Shown here: positions 11,134 to 19,852 of the stretch, piece after piece | Position numbering within the stretch: the first letter of the stretch is position 1 | Layout of the letters: each line of letters opens with the position of its first letter | Assembly: GCA_019245755.1 (NCBI GenBank) | Contig: JAFARC010000066.1 | Span: 62,001 to 126,000 of the forward strand | Origin: Mycobacteriaceae bacterium | GTDB taxonomy: Bacteria; Actinomycetota; Actinomycetes; Mycobacteriales; Mycobacteriaceae | Length of the DNA: 64,000 nt | Reading direction: 5' to 3' | The notes under the pieces: model-generated | Seen by the model: only the letters and a program-made list of their open reading frames with translations | What the model was told of the DNA's origin: nothing | Databases searched by the model: none | Program-made: the position numbers and the translations under genes

Positions 11134-11777
11134 CCGATATGACGGCGCCGGCCCGGATCCGCGATGCGGCGATCGAACAATTCGGCCAGCGCGGGTTCGG
11201 CACGGGGCTGCGGACCATCGCGAAGGCTGCGGGGGTCAGCCCCGCGCTGGTGATCCACCACTTCGGGTCGAAAGAACACCTGCGCACGGCGTGCGACGAC
11301 TACATCCTGGAGCTCATCCGTGACTCCAAGGCCGAGGCGCTGCAATCGATGTCTCCGGCGACCTGGTTTGCGCAGCTTGCCGGCATCGAGACGTACGCAC
11401 CGGTGATGGCGTACCTGATGCGGAGCCTGCAGTCGGGCCGCGACCTGGGCAAGGCGCTGCTGCAGCGCATGGCCGACAACGCAGAGGGTTACATCGAGGA
11501 CGCGGTCCGCGCCGGGACCATCAAGCGCAGCCGCGACCCGAAGGCACGCGCGAAGTTCCTGGCGATCAACAACGGCGGCGGGTTTCTGCTCTACCTGCAG
11601 ATGCACGACGACCCGGATGACCTGCGCGCGGTGCTGCGGGATTACCGGCGGGACATGATCCTGCCGGCACTGGAGATCTACACCGACGGGCTGCTCGCCG
11701 ACACGTCGATGTACGACGCGTTCGTCGCCCAGCTGCAACACAGAGGAGATGCAGATGACGTCCCAGCGGCGCAATAA
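11124..11777 (+). CDS. TetR-family repressor of the adjacent ABC exporter (Rv1219c-like)
   Basis: 217 residues from GTG 11124, chosen because Rv1219c begins VRSAD. The helix-turn-helix lies at about 8-52: ARIRDAAIEQFGQRGFGTG, LRTIAKAAGVSPALVIHHFGSKE. The C-terminal ligand-binding domain is all-helical (MAYLMRSLQSGRDLGKAL). It probably represses itself and the following ABC transporter; in M. tuberculosis the equivalent regulator controls the Rv1218c-Rv1217c multidrug efflux pump. It overlaps the ATPase gene by 23 bp, so the three genes form one operon. Two operator-like palindromes flank and cover the start. Confidence 0.93.
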   Translation: MRSADMTAPARIRDAAIEQFGQRGFGTGLRTIAKAAGVSPALVIHHFGSKEHLRTACDDYILELIRDSKAEALQSMSPATWFAQLAGIETYAPVMAYLMRSLQSGRDLGKALLQRMADNAEGYIEDAVRAGTIKRSRDPKARAKFLAINNGGGFLLYLQMHDDPDDLRAVLRDYRRDMILPALEIYTDGLLADTSMYDAFVAQLQHRGDADDVPAAQ

Positions 11778-12666
11778 CGGTCCCGCCGTCGAGATCCACG
11801 GGCTGCGAAAGACATTCGGTCGCACCGTGGCGCTCGACGGGCTCGATCTCACCGTTGCGGGTGGCGACGTCAGCGGGTTCCTCGGTCCGAACGGCGCCGG
11901 CAAGTCCACCACCATCCGGGTGCTGCTGGGCCTGCTGCGCGCCGAGGGCGGCACCGTGCAGCTGCTCGGCGGCGACCCGTGGCGCGACGCGGTCGCGCTG
12001 CACCGGCGGATCGCCTACGTGCCGGGCGATGTGACGTTGTGGCCCAACCTTACCGGCGGCCAGGCGATCGGCTTGCTGGGGCGGCTGCGCGGCAACGTCG
12101 ACAACCGCCGCCGTGATGAGCTGATCGAACGATTCGAGCTTGATCCGCACAAGAAGGCGTGCACCTACTCCAAAGGCAACCGGCAGAAGGTTGCCTTGGT
12201 GGCGGCGTTCAGCTGCGACGCCCAGCTGTACATCCTCGACGAGCCCACGGCGGGGCTGGACCCTTTGATGGAAAAGGCATTCCGGGAGTGCGTGCGCGAG
12301 GTCGCCGAGCGTGGCGCGGCGGTGCTGTTGTCCAGCCACATTCTCGCCGAGGTCGAAAAGCTCTGTGACACCGTGACGATCATCCGCTCCGGCCGCACGG
12401 TGCGGTCCGGCCCGCTGGAGGAGCTGCGTCACCTGTTGCGCACCACGGTCAAGGTCCGCACCCGAGCCGGCGCCGACGGCCTGCGCGACGCCGGCTTCGT
12501 CCACGACTTCAGCGATCGGGACGGAATCGTGACGTTCTCGGTGGATCGCGCCGACCTCGACCGGGCGATGGACCGCCTGACCACCCTGGGCATCGACGAG
12601 CTGGCGGTGTTCCCCGCGTCCTTGGAGGACATGTTTTTGCGGGAGTACCAGGGGGCGAACCGATGA
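11755..12666 (+). CDS. ABC exporter ATPase, multidrug type (Rv1218c-like)
   Basis: 303 residues from ATG 11755 (GAGGAG six bases upstream; ATG at 11749 is the alternative). Complete nucleotide-binding domain: Walker A FLGPNGAGKSTTIR near residue 42, signature YSKGNRQKVALV, Walker B LYILDEPTAGLDPL, and switch-loop SSHILAE. The signature is SKGNRQ rather than LSGGQ, typical of the DrrA-like/CcmA drug-export subfamily. Pairs with the two-domain permease downstream. In M. tuberculosis the homologous pump exports several drug classes. Overlaps the repressor upstream by 23 bp and the permease by 4 bp. Confidence 0.93.
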   Translation: MTSQRRNNGPAVEIHGLRKTFGRTVALDGLDLTVAGGDVSGFLGPNGAGKSTTIRVLLGLLRAEGGTVQLLGGDPWRDAVALHRRIAYVPGDVTLWPNLTGGQAIGLLGRLRGNVDNRRRDELIERFELDPHKKACTYSKGNRQKVALVAAFSCDAQLYILDEPTAGLDPLMEKAFRECVREVAERGAAVLLSSHILAEVEKLCDTVTIIRSGRTVRSGPLEELRHLLRTTVKVRTRAGADGLRDAGFVHDFSDRDGIVTFSVDRADLDRAMDRLTTLGIDELAVFPASLEDMFLREYQGANR

Positions 12667-14270
12667 CCACGGCTGCGATCGCCAGTCACCGGCGCTCGTC
12701 GAACCCTCCGGTGACCGGGCTCGGCGGTCTGCTCGCCCTGGCCGCACGCCGGGACCGGATCCGGCTGACGGTCTGGATTGCGGTGCTGACCTTGATGATG
12801 GTGTACGCGCCGAACGCGATGAAGCTCGCCTACCCCGGGCAAGCCCAGCGTCTCGCGCGTGTCAACCTGCTGAAGACGCCCGCCGGAACGATGCTGGGCG
12901 GTCCCATGTTCGGCGGCGACCAGACGGCGCTCGGCGTGATGGTGGCCAACGAGCTGATGCTCACGATGATGGTCGCGACGTCGATCCTGTCGATACTCAC
13001 CGTGATCCGGCACACCCGTGCCGAAGAGGAGAGCGGCGCAGCGGAATTGGTGATGTCGTCGGTGGTGGGCCGGTACGCGCGGACGTTCGCCGCGCTGGCC
13101 CTGGTGGCGATCGTCAACGCTGTGCTTGCGGCCGCGATGACGCTGGCCCTGGCCGCTACCGGGTTTTCGCTGCTGGATTGCGCGGCAATGTGTTTGGGCA
13201 TCACCGGCGTCGCAATGGTCTTCGGTGCGGTGGCGGCCGTGACCGCTCAGCTGTGGCGGCAGGCCCGCACCGCCACCGGTGCCGCGATGGGCGTGCTGGC
13301 CACCGCGGCGGTCGTGCGCGGCATCGGCGACGTGATCAAGAGCTCGGGCAGCGCGGTGAGCTGGCTGTCGCCGATCGCGTGGGCACAGCAGATGCGGGCC
13401 TTCGTCGACGTGCGGTGGTGGCCGTTCGCGCTGCTGGTGGTCCTGACCGCGGCGCTGATGGCGTTGTCGATCGTCCTGGAGAGCCGTCGCCAGTACGACA
13501 CCGGAAATCTCCGGTCGGCCGGCGAGCGTCCCGGCGCCAGACCCATCCGAGGCGTGTTCGGGCTGCACCTGACATTGCAGCGCGGGCCCCTCGTCGGGTG
13601 GTCGGTCGGATTGTTGCTGTCCGGGTTGGCGTTTGGCTCGATGACCAAGTCGCTGCAGGACGCGGCGAAGAGCAACCCGCTGTTGGCCCGCGTGCTCTCC
13701 GAACAGGGCTTCGATGGCATCTACACCACGATGACGCAGTTTTTGGCCGCCGCGACGACGGCCTTCGTGGTGTCGGCGGTGGTGCGGCTGAGCCGCGACG
13801 AGGAGTCGGGGTTGGCCGAGCCGGTGCTGGCCGGTTCGGTGTCGCGGTGGCGGTGGCTGCTCACGGCGGTGGTCGCGGCGGTGCTGGGCTCGGCGCTGCT
13901 GATGCTTTGCGGTGCACTGGGCAACGGTGTGGGCGCCGGCATCACGCTGGGGGAGGCGTCGACCGTGCTGCGGCTGACCGCGGCGGGGATCGCGTATGTG
14001 CCCGCGATGGGGGTGATCGCCGGGGTCGCGGCGCTGGCGGTCGCGCTGCGGCGGCCGTGGATCGGCTGGCTGGCGGTGACCTACGTCGTCACCGCGCTGT
14101 ACCTGGGCGCGTTGCTGCGCCTGCCGCGATGGCTGATCGACGCGTCACCGGTGGGCCGCACCACGGCGCCGGCGCACCTTCCGCTCACCGCGCTGGCGGT
14201 GATGAGTGTCGTCGCGGTGGGGCTGAGCGGTGTGGCGGCAGTGATCTACCGCAACCGCGACGCACTGTAG
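12663..14270 (+). CDS. ABC exporter permease, duplicated six-helix type (Rv1217c-like)
   Basis: 535 residues, starting in an ATGA overlap with the ATPase stop. About twelve hydrophobic helices are arranged as two similar halves: the N-terminal half contains TRAEEESGAAELVMSSVVGR and the C-terminal half SRDEESGLAEPVLAGSVSRW, the repeated cytosolic coupling motif (E-E-S-G-A/L-A-E) of this exporter class. The duplication means one polypeptide provides both transmembrane domains for an ATPase dimer. Substrate unknown; M. tuberculosis Rv1217c-Rv1218c contributes to multidrug efflux. Last gene of the TetR-ATPase-permease operon; the next gene begins 25 bp later with its own ribosome site. Confidence 0.92.
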   Translation: MTTAAIASHRRSSNPPVTGLGGLLALAARRDRIRLTVWIAVLTLMMVYAPNAMKLAYPGQAQRLARVNLLKTPAGTMLGGPMFGGDQTALGVMVANELMLTMMVATSILSILTVIRHTRAEEESGAAELVMSSVVGRYARTFAALALVAIVNAVLAAAMTLALAATGFSLLDCAAMCLGITGVAMVFGAVAAVTAQLWRQARTATGAAMGVLATAAVVRGIGDVIKSSGSAVSWLSPIAWAQQMRAFVDVRWWPFALLVVLTAALMALSIVLESRRQYDTGNLRSAGERPGARPIRGVFGLHLTLQRGPLVGWSVGLLLSGLAFGSMTKSLQDAAKSNPLLARVLSEQGFDGIYTTMTQFLAAATTAFVVSAVVRLSRDEESGLAEPVLAGSVSRWRWLLTAVVAAVLGSALLMLCGALGNGVGAGITLGEASTVLRLTAAGIAYVPAMGVIAGVAALAVALRRPWIGWLAVTYVVTALYLGALLRLPRWLIDASPVGRTTAPAHLPLTALAVMSVVAVGLSGVAAVIYRNRDAL

Positions 14271-14295
14271 CGCGCCCGGTGTAGAGGAAACAAAG

Positions 14296-15996
14296 ATGAG
14301 GACCGGGCTGCGGGTGGCGGCGAGGTCGCTTCCGCTGGACCGTCCGTGGCATCGTCCCGGCCGGTTCGGCTACGCGCTTTCCAGACTGCGCGGATTCGCC
14401 AAGCCGCCGGTGACCGTCACCACACCGCCCCCCGACATCGTCGTCGACCGCGACGCCGCGGTGCGCACCCGCGACGCAACGGTGTTGCGGGTCAACGTGT
14501 TCCGCGCGCCGGGTCGCGATGCCCGTCCGGTCATCCTGAGCGCGCACCCCTACGGCAAGGACAGTCTGCCCGCCCGCCGCGGCTACCGATGGACATACTC
14601 GGTGCAGTACCGCATGCTGCGCCAGCCGGCGCCGGTGACGTTTTCGGCGTTCACCGGCTGGGAGGCCCCGGATCCGGCCTGGTGGGTCGCGCAGGGATTC
14701 GTGGTCGTCAACGCCGACCTGCGCGGCTGCGGCCACTCCGAGGGAACCGGAAAGCTGCTGTCGCAGCAGGAAGGCCGGGACCTCTACGACATCGTCGAAT
14801 GGGCAGGCGGTCAGCCGTTCAGCGACGGCCGGGTCGCCATGTTGGGTGTGTCCTACCTCGCCATCAGCCAATACGAGGCGGCGGCACAGCGGCCGGCATC
14901 GCTGAGGGCCATCTGCCCCTGGGAGGGTTTCACCGACGCATACCGCGACCTGGCGTATCCCGGCGGTGTCCGCGAGACGGGCTTTGTGCGAATCTGGTCA
15001 CTGATGCTGCGTCGCACCGCCCGGCTGGCCTACGACATCCGCGGCATGCAGCACATCCACCCGCTGCGAGACGAGTTCTGGCGCTCGCTGGTGCCCGACG
15101 TGTCCGCGATCGAGGTGCCGGTGCTCGTCTGCGGCAGCTTCTCCGACCACAACTTGCACAGCCGTGGCTCGATAAGAGCGTTCACTGAATGCAGTTCGAC
15201 ACCCGCCCGGCTCTACACCCACCGCGGCGGCAAGTGGGCGACGTTTTACTCCGAGCCGGCCCGCGCCGAGCAGCTGGCGTTCATCCGGGCGGCGCTCGAC
15301 GGTGCCCCCAACCGCACCCGCAGCGTCCGGCTGGAGGTCCGCGAAGACCGCGACACCGTCGCGGCGGTGCGGGAGGAAGCCGAGTGGCCGCTGGCCCGCA
15401 CCGTCTGGCGCCGGTTGTATCTCGCCGCGCCCGGTGCGCTGTCCACCGCGGCGCCGCCGCGGCCAGGCTCCGTGTCGTTCAAAATCCGTTCCCGCGCAGC
15501 GGCGTTCACCTGGACGGTGCGCGACGATGTCGAGCTGACCGGCCCGATGGCCGCGCGGCTGTGGCTGGACCTGGACGGCTGCGACGAGGCCAACCTGTTC
15601 GTCGGCGTCGAGAAGTGGCGGGACGGAAGGTTTGTCCCGTTCGAGGGGTCCTACGGCTACGGCCGTGATCGGGTCAGCACCGGCTGGCAGCGGGTTTCGC
15701 TGCGGGAGCTGGATCCGGCGCTGTCCCAACCGTGGGCGCCGGTGCCGGCATGCACCGATCCCAAGCCGCTGCGTCCGGGCGAGATCGTGGCCGTCGACGT
15801 CGCGCTGAACCCGTCGGCGACCCTGTTCCGCGCCGGTGAGCAGCTGCGCCTGGTGGTGGCCGGCCGCTGGCTGTCGCCGCGTAACCCGCTCACCGGCCAG
15901 TTTCCCGCCGACTACGCCGATTCGCGGCGCGGCCGGGTCACCTTGCACTGGGGACCCGATCACGATGCGCACCTGCTGGTGCCCGAGATCGGGTGA
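14296..15996 (+). CDS. CocE/NonD-family X-Pro dipeptidyl-peptidase-like hydrolase (Rv1215c-like)
   Basis: 566 residues, ATG with AGAGGAAAC upstream. Alpha/beta-hydrolase of peptidase family S15: nucleophile Ser186 in MLGVSYLAISQY (GxSYxG-like, here with Ala), oxyanion-side VVNADLRGCGHSEG, and an acid/His in the region GSFSDHNLHSRGSIRAF. The C-terminal jelly-roll domain (about 340-560) includes EQLRLVVAGRWLSPRNPLTG and YADSRRGRVTLHWGPDHDAHLLVP, typical of CocE. Substrates of the mycobacterial member are unknown; family members hydrolyse acyl esters or Xaa-Pro peptides. No signal peptide. Same place as Rv1215c; possibly read through from the exporter operon. Stops 6 bp before the convergent glgC stop. 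Confidence 0.88.
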   Translation: MRTGLRVAARSLPLDRPWHRPGRFGYALSRLRGFAKPPVTVTTPPPDIVVDRDAAVRTRDATVLRVNVFRAPGRDARPVILSAHPYGKDSLPARRGYRWTYSVQYRMLRQPAPVTFSAFTGWEAPDPAWWVAQGFVVVNADLRGCGHSEGTGKLLSQQEGRDLYDIVEWAGGQPFSDGRVAMLGVSYLAISQYEAAAQRPASLRAICPWEGFTDAYRDLAYPGGVRETGFVRIWSLMLRRTARLAYDIRGMQHIHPLRDEFWRSLVPDVSAIEVPVLVCGSFSDHNLHSRGSIRAFTECSSTPARLYTHRGGKWATFYSEPARAEQLAFIRAALDGAPNRTRSVRLEVREDRDTVAAVREEAEWPLARTVWRRLYLAAPGALSTAAPPRPGSVSFKIRSRAAAFTWTVRDDVELTGPMAARLWLDLDGCDEANLFVGVEKWRDGRFVPFEGSYGYGRDRVSTGWQRVSLRELDPALSQPWAPVPACTDPKPLRPGEIVAVDVALNPSATLFRAGEQLRLVVAGRWLSPRNPLTGQFPADYADSRRGRVTLHWGPDHDAHLLVPEIG

Positions 15997-16002
15997 CCTG
16001 CC

Positions 16003-17217
16003 TTAGACCCAGATTCCCTTGCCGACCGCGACGACGCCGCCGCCGCTGACGGCGAAGCGTTCCCGGTCCTTTTCCAGGTCGACGCCGACCATCTCCCCGG
16101 GGCCGACCACCACGTTCTTGTCGAGGATCGCGTGGCGGACCACCGCGCCCCGGCCGACCCGCACCCCCGGCATCAGCACGCTGCCCTCGACGATCGCGCC
16201 GTCGTCGACGACCACGTTCGACGACAGCACCGAGTTGCGCACCGACGCGGCGGACACGATGCTGCCCGCGCCAACGACGGATTCCTGCGCGGAGCCGCCG
16301 TTGACGAACTTCGCGGGCGCGAGGTTTTCGGTGCCGCCACGGATCGGCCAGCGTTTGTTGTACAGGTTGAAGATCGGGTGCACCGACACCAGATCCATGT
16401 GGGCGTCGTAGAACGCGTCCAGCGTGCCGACATCGCGCCAGTAGCCGCGGTCGCGGTCGGTGGCGCCGGGCACGTCGTTGTCGTTGAAGTCGTACACCGC
16501 GGCCCGGCCGTCGGCCACCAGCCGCGGGATGATGTCGCCGCCCATGTCGTGGTCGGAGTTGTCGTCGTCGGCGTCGGCACGGATCGCGTCGATGAGCACC
16601 TTGGTGGTGAAGATGTAGTTGCCCATGGACACGAATGTCTGTTCGGGGTGGTCGGGGGTGCCCGGCGGGTCGGCCGGCTTCTCGACGAAGCCGCGGATCC
16701 GGCCCGACTCGTCGGAGTCGATGCAGCCGAATGCGGTCGCCTCCATGCGCGCCACCCGGATGCCGGCGACGGTCGCACCGGCGCCGCTTTCGATGTGGAA
16801 CACGAGCATCTGTTCCGGATCCATCCGGTACACGTGGTCGGCGCCGAACACCACGATGTAGTCGGGATCCTCGTCGTAGATCAGGTTCATCGACTGGTAG
16901 ATGGCGTCGGCACTGCCGGTGTACCACCGCGGGCCCAGTCGCTGCTGCGCGGGCACCGGGGTGATGTATTCGCCGGCCAGCCCGGACAGCCGCCAGTTCT
17001 GCGAGATGTGCCGGTCCAGCGAATGCGACTTGTACTGCGTTAGAACGCAGATCCGCAGGTAGCGGGCGTTGACGAGATTGGACAGGACGAAGTCGATGAG
17101 TCGGTAGGCGCCCCCGAACGGAACTGCGGGCTTTGCCCGGTCAGCGGTCAAGGGATAGAGCCGCTTCCCCTCCCCGCCGGCCAGGACAATGCCCAGCACA
17201 TGTGGCGCTTCCCTCAT
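16003..17217 (-). CDS. glgC: Glucose-1-phosphate adenylyltransferase GlgC
   Basis: 404 residues, full length for the family. Makes ADP-glucose from glucose-1-phosphate and ATP. Nucleotidyltransferase signature [26 protein letters not shown] at the N-terminus, [31 protein letters not shown], and IGMGNYIF-like [12 protein letters not shown]; the C-terminal left-handed beta-helix hexapeptides run from about residue 290 ([20 protein letters not shown]). ADP-glucose feeds the adjacent divergent glgM for maltose-1-phosphate and alpha-glucan synthesis, and capsule glucan. Divergent from glgM across 168 bp, the natural place for both promoters. Equals Rv1213. Confidence 0.96.
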   Translation of the reverse strand: MREAPHVLGIVLAGGEGKRLYPLTADRAKPAVPFGGAYRLIDFVLSNLVNARYLRICVLTQYKSHSLDRHISQNWRLSGLAGEYITPVPAQQRLGPRWYTGSADAIYQSMNLIYDEDPDYIVVFGADHVYRMDPEQMLVFHIESGAGATVAGIRVARMEATAFGCIDSDESGRIRGFVEKPADPPGTPDHPEQTFVSMGNYIFTTKVLIDAIRADADDDNSDHDMGGDIIPRLVADGRAAVYDFNDNDVPGATDRDRGYWRDVGTLDAFYDAHMDLVSVHPIFNLYNKRWPIRGGTENLAPAKFVNGGSAQESVVGAGSIVSAASVRNSVLSSNVVVDDGAIVEGSVLMPGVRVGRGAVVRHAILDKNVVVGPGEMVGVDLEKDRERFAVSGGGVVAVGKGIWV

Positions 17218-17385
17218 GATCCAAACCTATCGGTCACCGTGATATGGGGCTAGCATTCCCAGGATCCCGGGCACCCCAAACGCGCCGCCACAGCCCGTCC
17301 GAAAGCCGGCCTCCACCAGCCCCCACCGCCGCGTCCGCGATGACACGGGTGCACCGGCTCGTCGGCCGCACTACCGTCGGGTGCT

Positions 17386-18549
17386 ATGCGGGTGGCGATG
17401 ATGACGCGGGAGTATCCACCTGAGGTTTATGGGGGTGCCGGTGTCCATGTGACCGAGCTTGTCGCGCAGCTGCGGCATCTGTGCGAAGTCGACGTGCACT
17501 GCATGGGCGCTCCCCGCCACGGCGCCTACGTGCACCAGCCCGACCCTCAACTCAAGGGCGCGAACCCCGCTCTGGCGACTCTGTCGGCGGACCTGGCGAT
17601 GGCCGACGCCGTGTCGGAGGCCACCGTCGTGCACTCGCACACGTGGTACACCGGGCTCGCCGGCCACCTGGCGGCATTGTTGTACGACATTCCGCACGTG
17701 CTGACCGCCCACTCGTTGGAGCCGCTGCGCCCGTGGAAGGCCGAACAGCTCGGCGGCGGTTACCGCATCTCGTCGTGGGTGGAGCGCACCGCGGTGGAGG
17801 CCGCCGCCGCGGTGATCGCGGTCAGCTCGGGCATGCGCGACGACGTGCTGAAGACCTATCCGGCGCTGGATCCCAGCCGGGTGCAGGTGGTGCGTAACGG
17901 CATTGATACTGATGTGTGGCACCCGGTCGATCCGCAGCCCGGCGAGTCGGTGCTGGCCGAGCTCGGCGTGGACACCTCGCGGCCGATCGTCGCCTTTGTC
18001 GGGCGGATCACCCGCCAAAAGGGCGTCGCGCATCTGGTCGCGGCGGCGCACCGGTTCGCTCCGGACGCGCAGCTGGTCCTGTGCGCCGGCGCGCCGGACA
18101 CCCCGCAGATCGCCGCCGAGATCACCGCGGCGGTGCAGCAGCTGTCCAGCGCGCGCCGCGGGGTGTTCTGGGTCCGCGAGATGCTGCCGATCGGCAAGAT
18201 TCGCGAAATCCTGTCAGCATCAACGGTTTTCGTATGTCCATCGGTGTATGAGCCGCTTGGCATCGTGAACTTGGAGGCGATGGCGTGCGCGACGGCGGTG
18301 GTTGCTTCCGATGTCGGCGGCATCCCGGAGGTGGTGGCCAACGGAGAAACCGGGCTGTTGGTGCATTACGAGCGGGCCGACCCGGCGGCGTTCGAGGCCG
18401 GGCTGGCGACAGCCGTCAACGCGCTGATCGGTGACCCACAGATGGCCGCGCGGTTCGGCCGTGCCGGGCGGCAGCGCTGCATCGACGAGTTCTCGTGGTC
18501 GCACATCGCTGAGCAGACGCTGGAGATCTACCGCAAGGTGTCCGGGTAG
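17386..18549 (+). CDS. glgM: GlgM, ADP-glucose-dependent maltose-1-phosphate synthase (GT4)
   Basis: 387 residues. GT-B glycosyltransferase: N-terminal domain starts MRVAMMTREYPPEVYGGAGVHVTEL with the Gly-rich loop, followed by VVHSHTWYTGLAGHL and LTAHSLEPLRPWK; the C-terminal nucleotide-binding domain has VAFVGRITRQKGVAHLV and the E-x7-E retaining motif CPSVYEPLGIVNLEAMACATAVVAS. Earlier called glgA; the mycobacterial enzyme (Rv1212c) makes maltose-1-phosphate from ADP-glucose and glucose-1-phosphate for GlgE-dependent glucan synthesis. Divergent from glgC. Its stop lies 3 bp from the stop of the convergent DUF3117 gene. Confidence 0.94.
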   Translation: MRVAMMTREYPPEVYGGAGVHVTELVAQLRHLCEVDVHCMGAPRHGAYVHQPDPQLKGANPALATLSADLAMADAVSEATVVHSHTWYTGLAGHLAALLYDIPHVLTAHSLEPLRPWKAEQLGGGYRISSWVERTAVEAAAAVIAVSSGMRDDVLKTYPALDPSRVQVVRNGIDTDVWHPVDPQPGESVLAELGVDTSRPIVAFVGRITRQKGVAHLVAAAHRFAPDAQLVLCAGAPDTPQIAAEITAAVQQLSSARRGVFWVREMLPIGKIREILSASTVFVCPSVYEPLGIVNLEAMACATAVVASDVGGIPEVVANGETGLLVHYERADPAAFEAGLATAVNALIGDPQMAARFGRAGRQRCIDEFSWSHIAEQTLEIYRKVSG

Positions 18550-18552
18550 GAC

Positions 18553-18720
18553 TTAACTGGTGACGCTCTTGAGTTCGTCGCCCAGGGCCGCTGCCTCTTC
18601 TGGAGTCAGTTCGACGACGAGGCGGCCACCGCCCTCCAGCGGTACTCGCATCACGATGCCTCGCCCCTCCTTGGTTGCTTCCAGAGGACCGTCTCCGGTC
18701 CGGGGCTTCATCGCCGCCAT
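18553..18720 (-). CDS. Small DUF3117 protein (Rv1211-like), 55 residues
   Basis: Read directly from the minus strand. The protein starts MAAMKPRTGDGPLEATKEG and continues RGIVMRVPLEGGGRLVVEL to the end TPEEAAALGDELKSVTS; this is almost identical to Rv1211 of M. tuberculosis as I remember it. The ribosome site GGAGCACTCG precedes the ATG. DUF3117 proteins are short, highly conserved in actinobacteria and uncharacterised; a two-stranded fold with a final helix is suggested by the sequence. Convergent with glgM and 147 bp downstream of tagA, so it may have its own promoter in that gap. Confidence 0.95.
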   Translation of the reverse strand: MAAMKPRTGDGPLEATKEGRGIVMRVPLEGGGRLVVELTPEEAAALGDELKSVTS

Positions 18721-18867
18721 CGAGTGCTCCCTCCAGGTCTGAGCCGGGCCGCCGGGGTGGAGGCCGCAGATGCCGAGGGTGCCCAGCCGACGCCACGCTC
18801 GACAGAGAACTGCAACTTCACGCCCCTATTGTTCCCTATCCGCAACCATCGGTGTGTCAAGACCCTG

Positions 18868-19437
18868 TTATGCCGCGTGACTCACCGGCACCCAACAGGA
18901 CTGGAGATGGTCATCGACCATGCCCGTGGCCTGCATCAACGCGTAGGCGGTGGTGGGCCCGACGAACCGAAACCCGCGCCGCTTCAACTCCGTGGCCATC
19001 GCGACCGATTGCGGACTGTTCGACGGCACCTGTGACGGGTCGGCGGGCCGTGGGCGGCCGGGGGGCGGCGCGAACGACCACAGCAGATCGCTCAAGTCGG
19101 TGTCCAGCGCGGCGGTCGCGCGGGCGTTGGCGATGGCGGCCTCGATCTTCAAGCGATTGCGCACGATACCGGTGTCGGCCATCAGCCGGTCGACGTCGGC
19201 ATCGCCGTACCCGGCGACCTTGTCGACGTCGAAGTTGTCGAATGCGCGCCGGAAGTTGTCCCGCTTGCGCAGGATGATCAACCAGGACAGGCCACTTTGA
19301 AAGGCTTCCAACGACATTCGCTCGAACAGCTGGTCACGGCCGTATAGTGGCCTGCCCCACTCGAAGTCGTGGTAGTCACGGTACAGCGGCCCGACCGCCC
19401 AGCCGCACCGGACGCGGCCGTCGTCGGCGGCGGTCAC
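18868..19437 (-). CDS. tagA: 3-methyladenine DNA glycosylase I
   Basis: 189 residues from GTG 19437. Removes 3-methyladenine from alkylated DNA. Family marks: RCGWAVG at the start with zinc-type Cys, YRDYHDFEWGRP containing the catalytic/ligand Glu and Trp, LFERMSLEAFQSGLSWLIILRKRDNFRRAF (HhH region), and the zinc-ligand end GMVDDHLQSCWV (His and Cys). The GTG overlaps the stop codon of the DivIVA-like gene (GTGA), showing coupling. The frame open further upstream is not conserved. Equals Rv1210. Confidence 0.94.
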   Translation of the reverse strand: MTAADDGRVRCGWAVGPLYRDYHDFEWGRPLYGRDQLFERMSLEAFQSGLSWLIILRKRDNFRRAFDNFDVDKVAGYGDADVDRLMADTGIVRNRLKIEAAIANARATAALDTDLSDLLWSFAPPPGRPRPADPSQVPSNSPQSVAMATELKRRGFRFVGPTTAYALMQATGMVDDHLQSCWVPVSHAA

Positions 19438-19778
19438 GTGTCGTCTCGCTCGGCGCTCTCCGGGTCCTCGCAACCGGATCGGCCGCCCGATTGCAGTGCC
19501 CGCACCGCCGACAGCTGGCCGCGCAGCAGGTCGATCTCCTGGCCGAGCCGGTCGAGCACCCAGTCCACCTCGCTGGTCTTGTAGCCGCGCAACGTCTGGG
19601 TGAACTTCACCGCGTCGATGTCGGCCTTGCTCACCCCCGACGCCGGCAGCACGGTGGCCGTGGTGGCCCGCGACAGCGGCGGGAGCGGTTCGCCGCGCCC
19701 GAACAGCGCGCTGGCCACCACGAACAGAACCGCCCCGACCAGGATGAGCACCAGCAGATACAGCAGCACCATCGTCAC
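19434..19778 (-). CDS. Small membrane protein with DivIVA-like coiled coil (Rv1209-like)
   Basis: 114 residues. One N-terminal transmembrane helix (about 3-25, LLYLLVLILVGAVLFVVASALFG), a Pro-rich linker, then a DivIVA-type segment at about 50-92: SKADIDAVKFTQTLRGYKTSEVDWVLDRLGQEIDLLRGQ, where the GYKTSEVD phrase is the signature of DivIVA domains in actinobacteria. Probably a membrane-tethered polar or division-site protein; precise role unknown. Four-base overlap with tagA downstream and 74 bp downstream of gpgS. Equals Rv1209 by content and position. Confidence 0.85.
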   Translation of the reverse strand: MTMVLLYLLVLILVGAVLFVVASALFGRGEPLPPLSRATTATVLPASGVSKADIDAVKFTQTLRGYKTSEVDWVLDRLGQEIDLLRGQLSAVRALQSGGRSGCEDPESAERDDT

Positions 19779-19852
19779 GCCACCGATACTGCCTCACCGG
19801 GCCGACACGGCGCGCGGCCGACCGCGGACGGCCCCGGCCGACCCAGCGGACG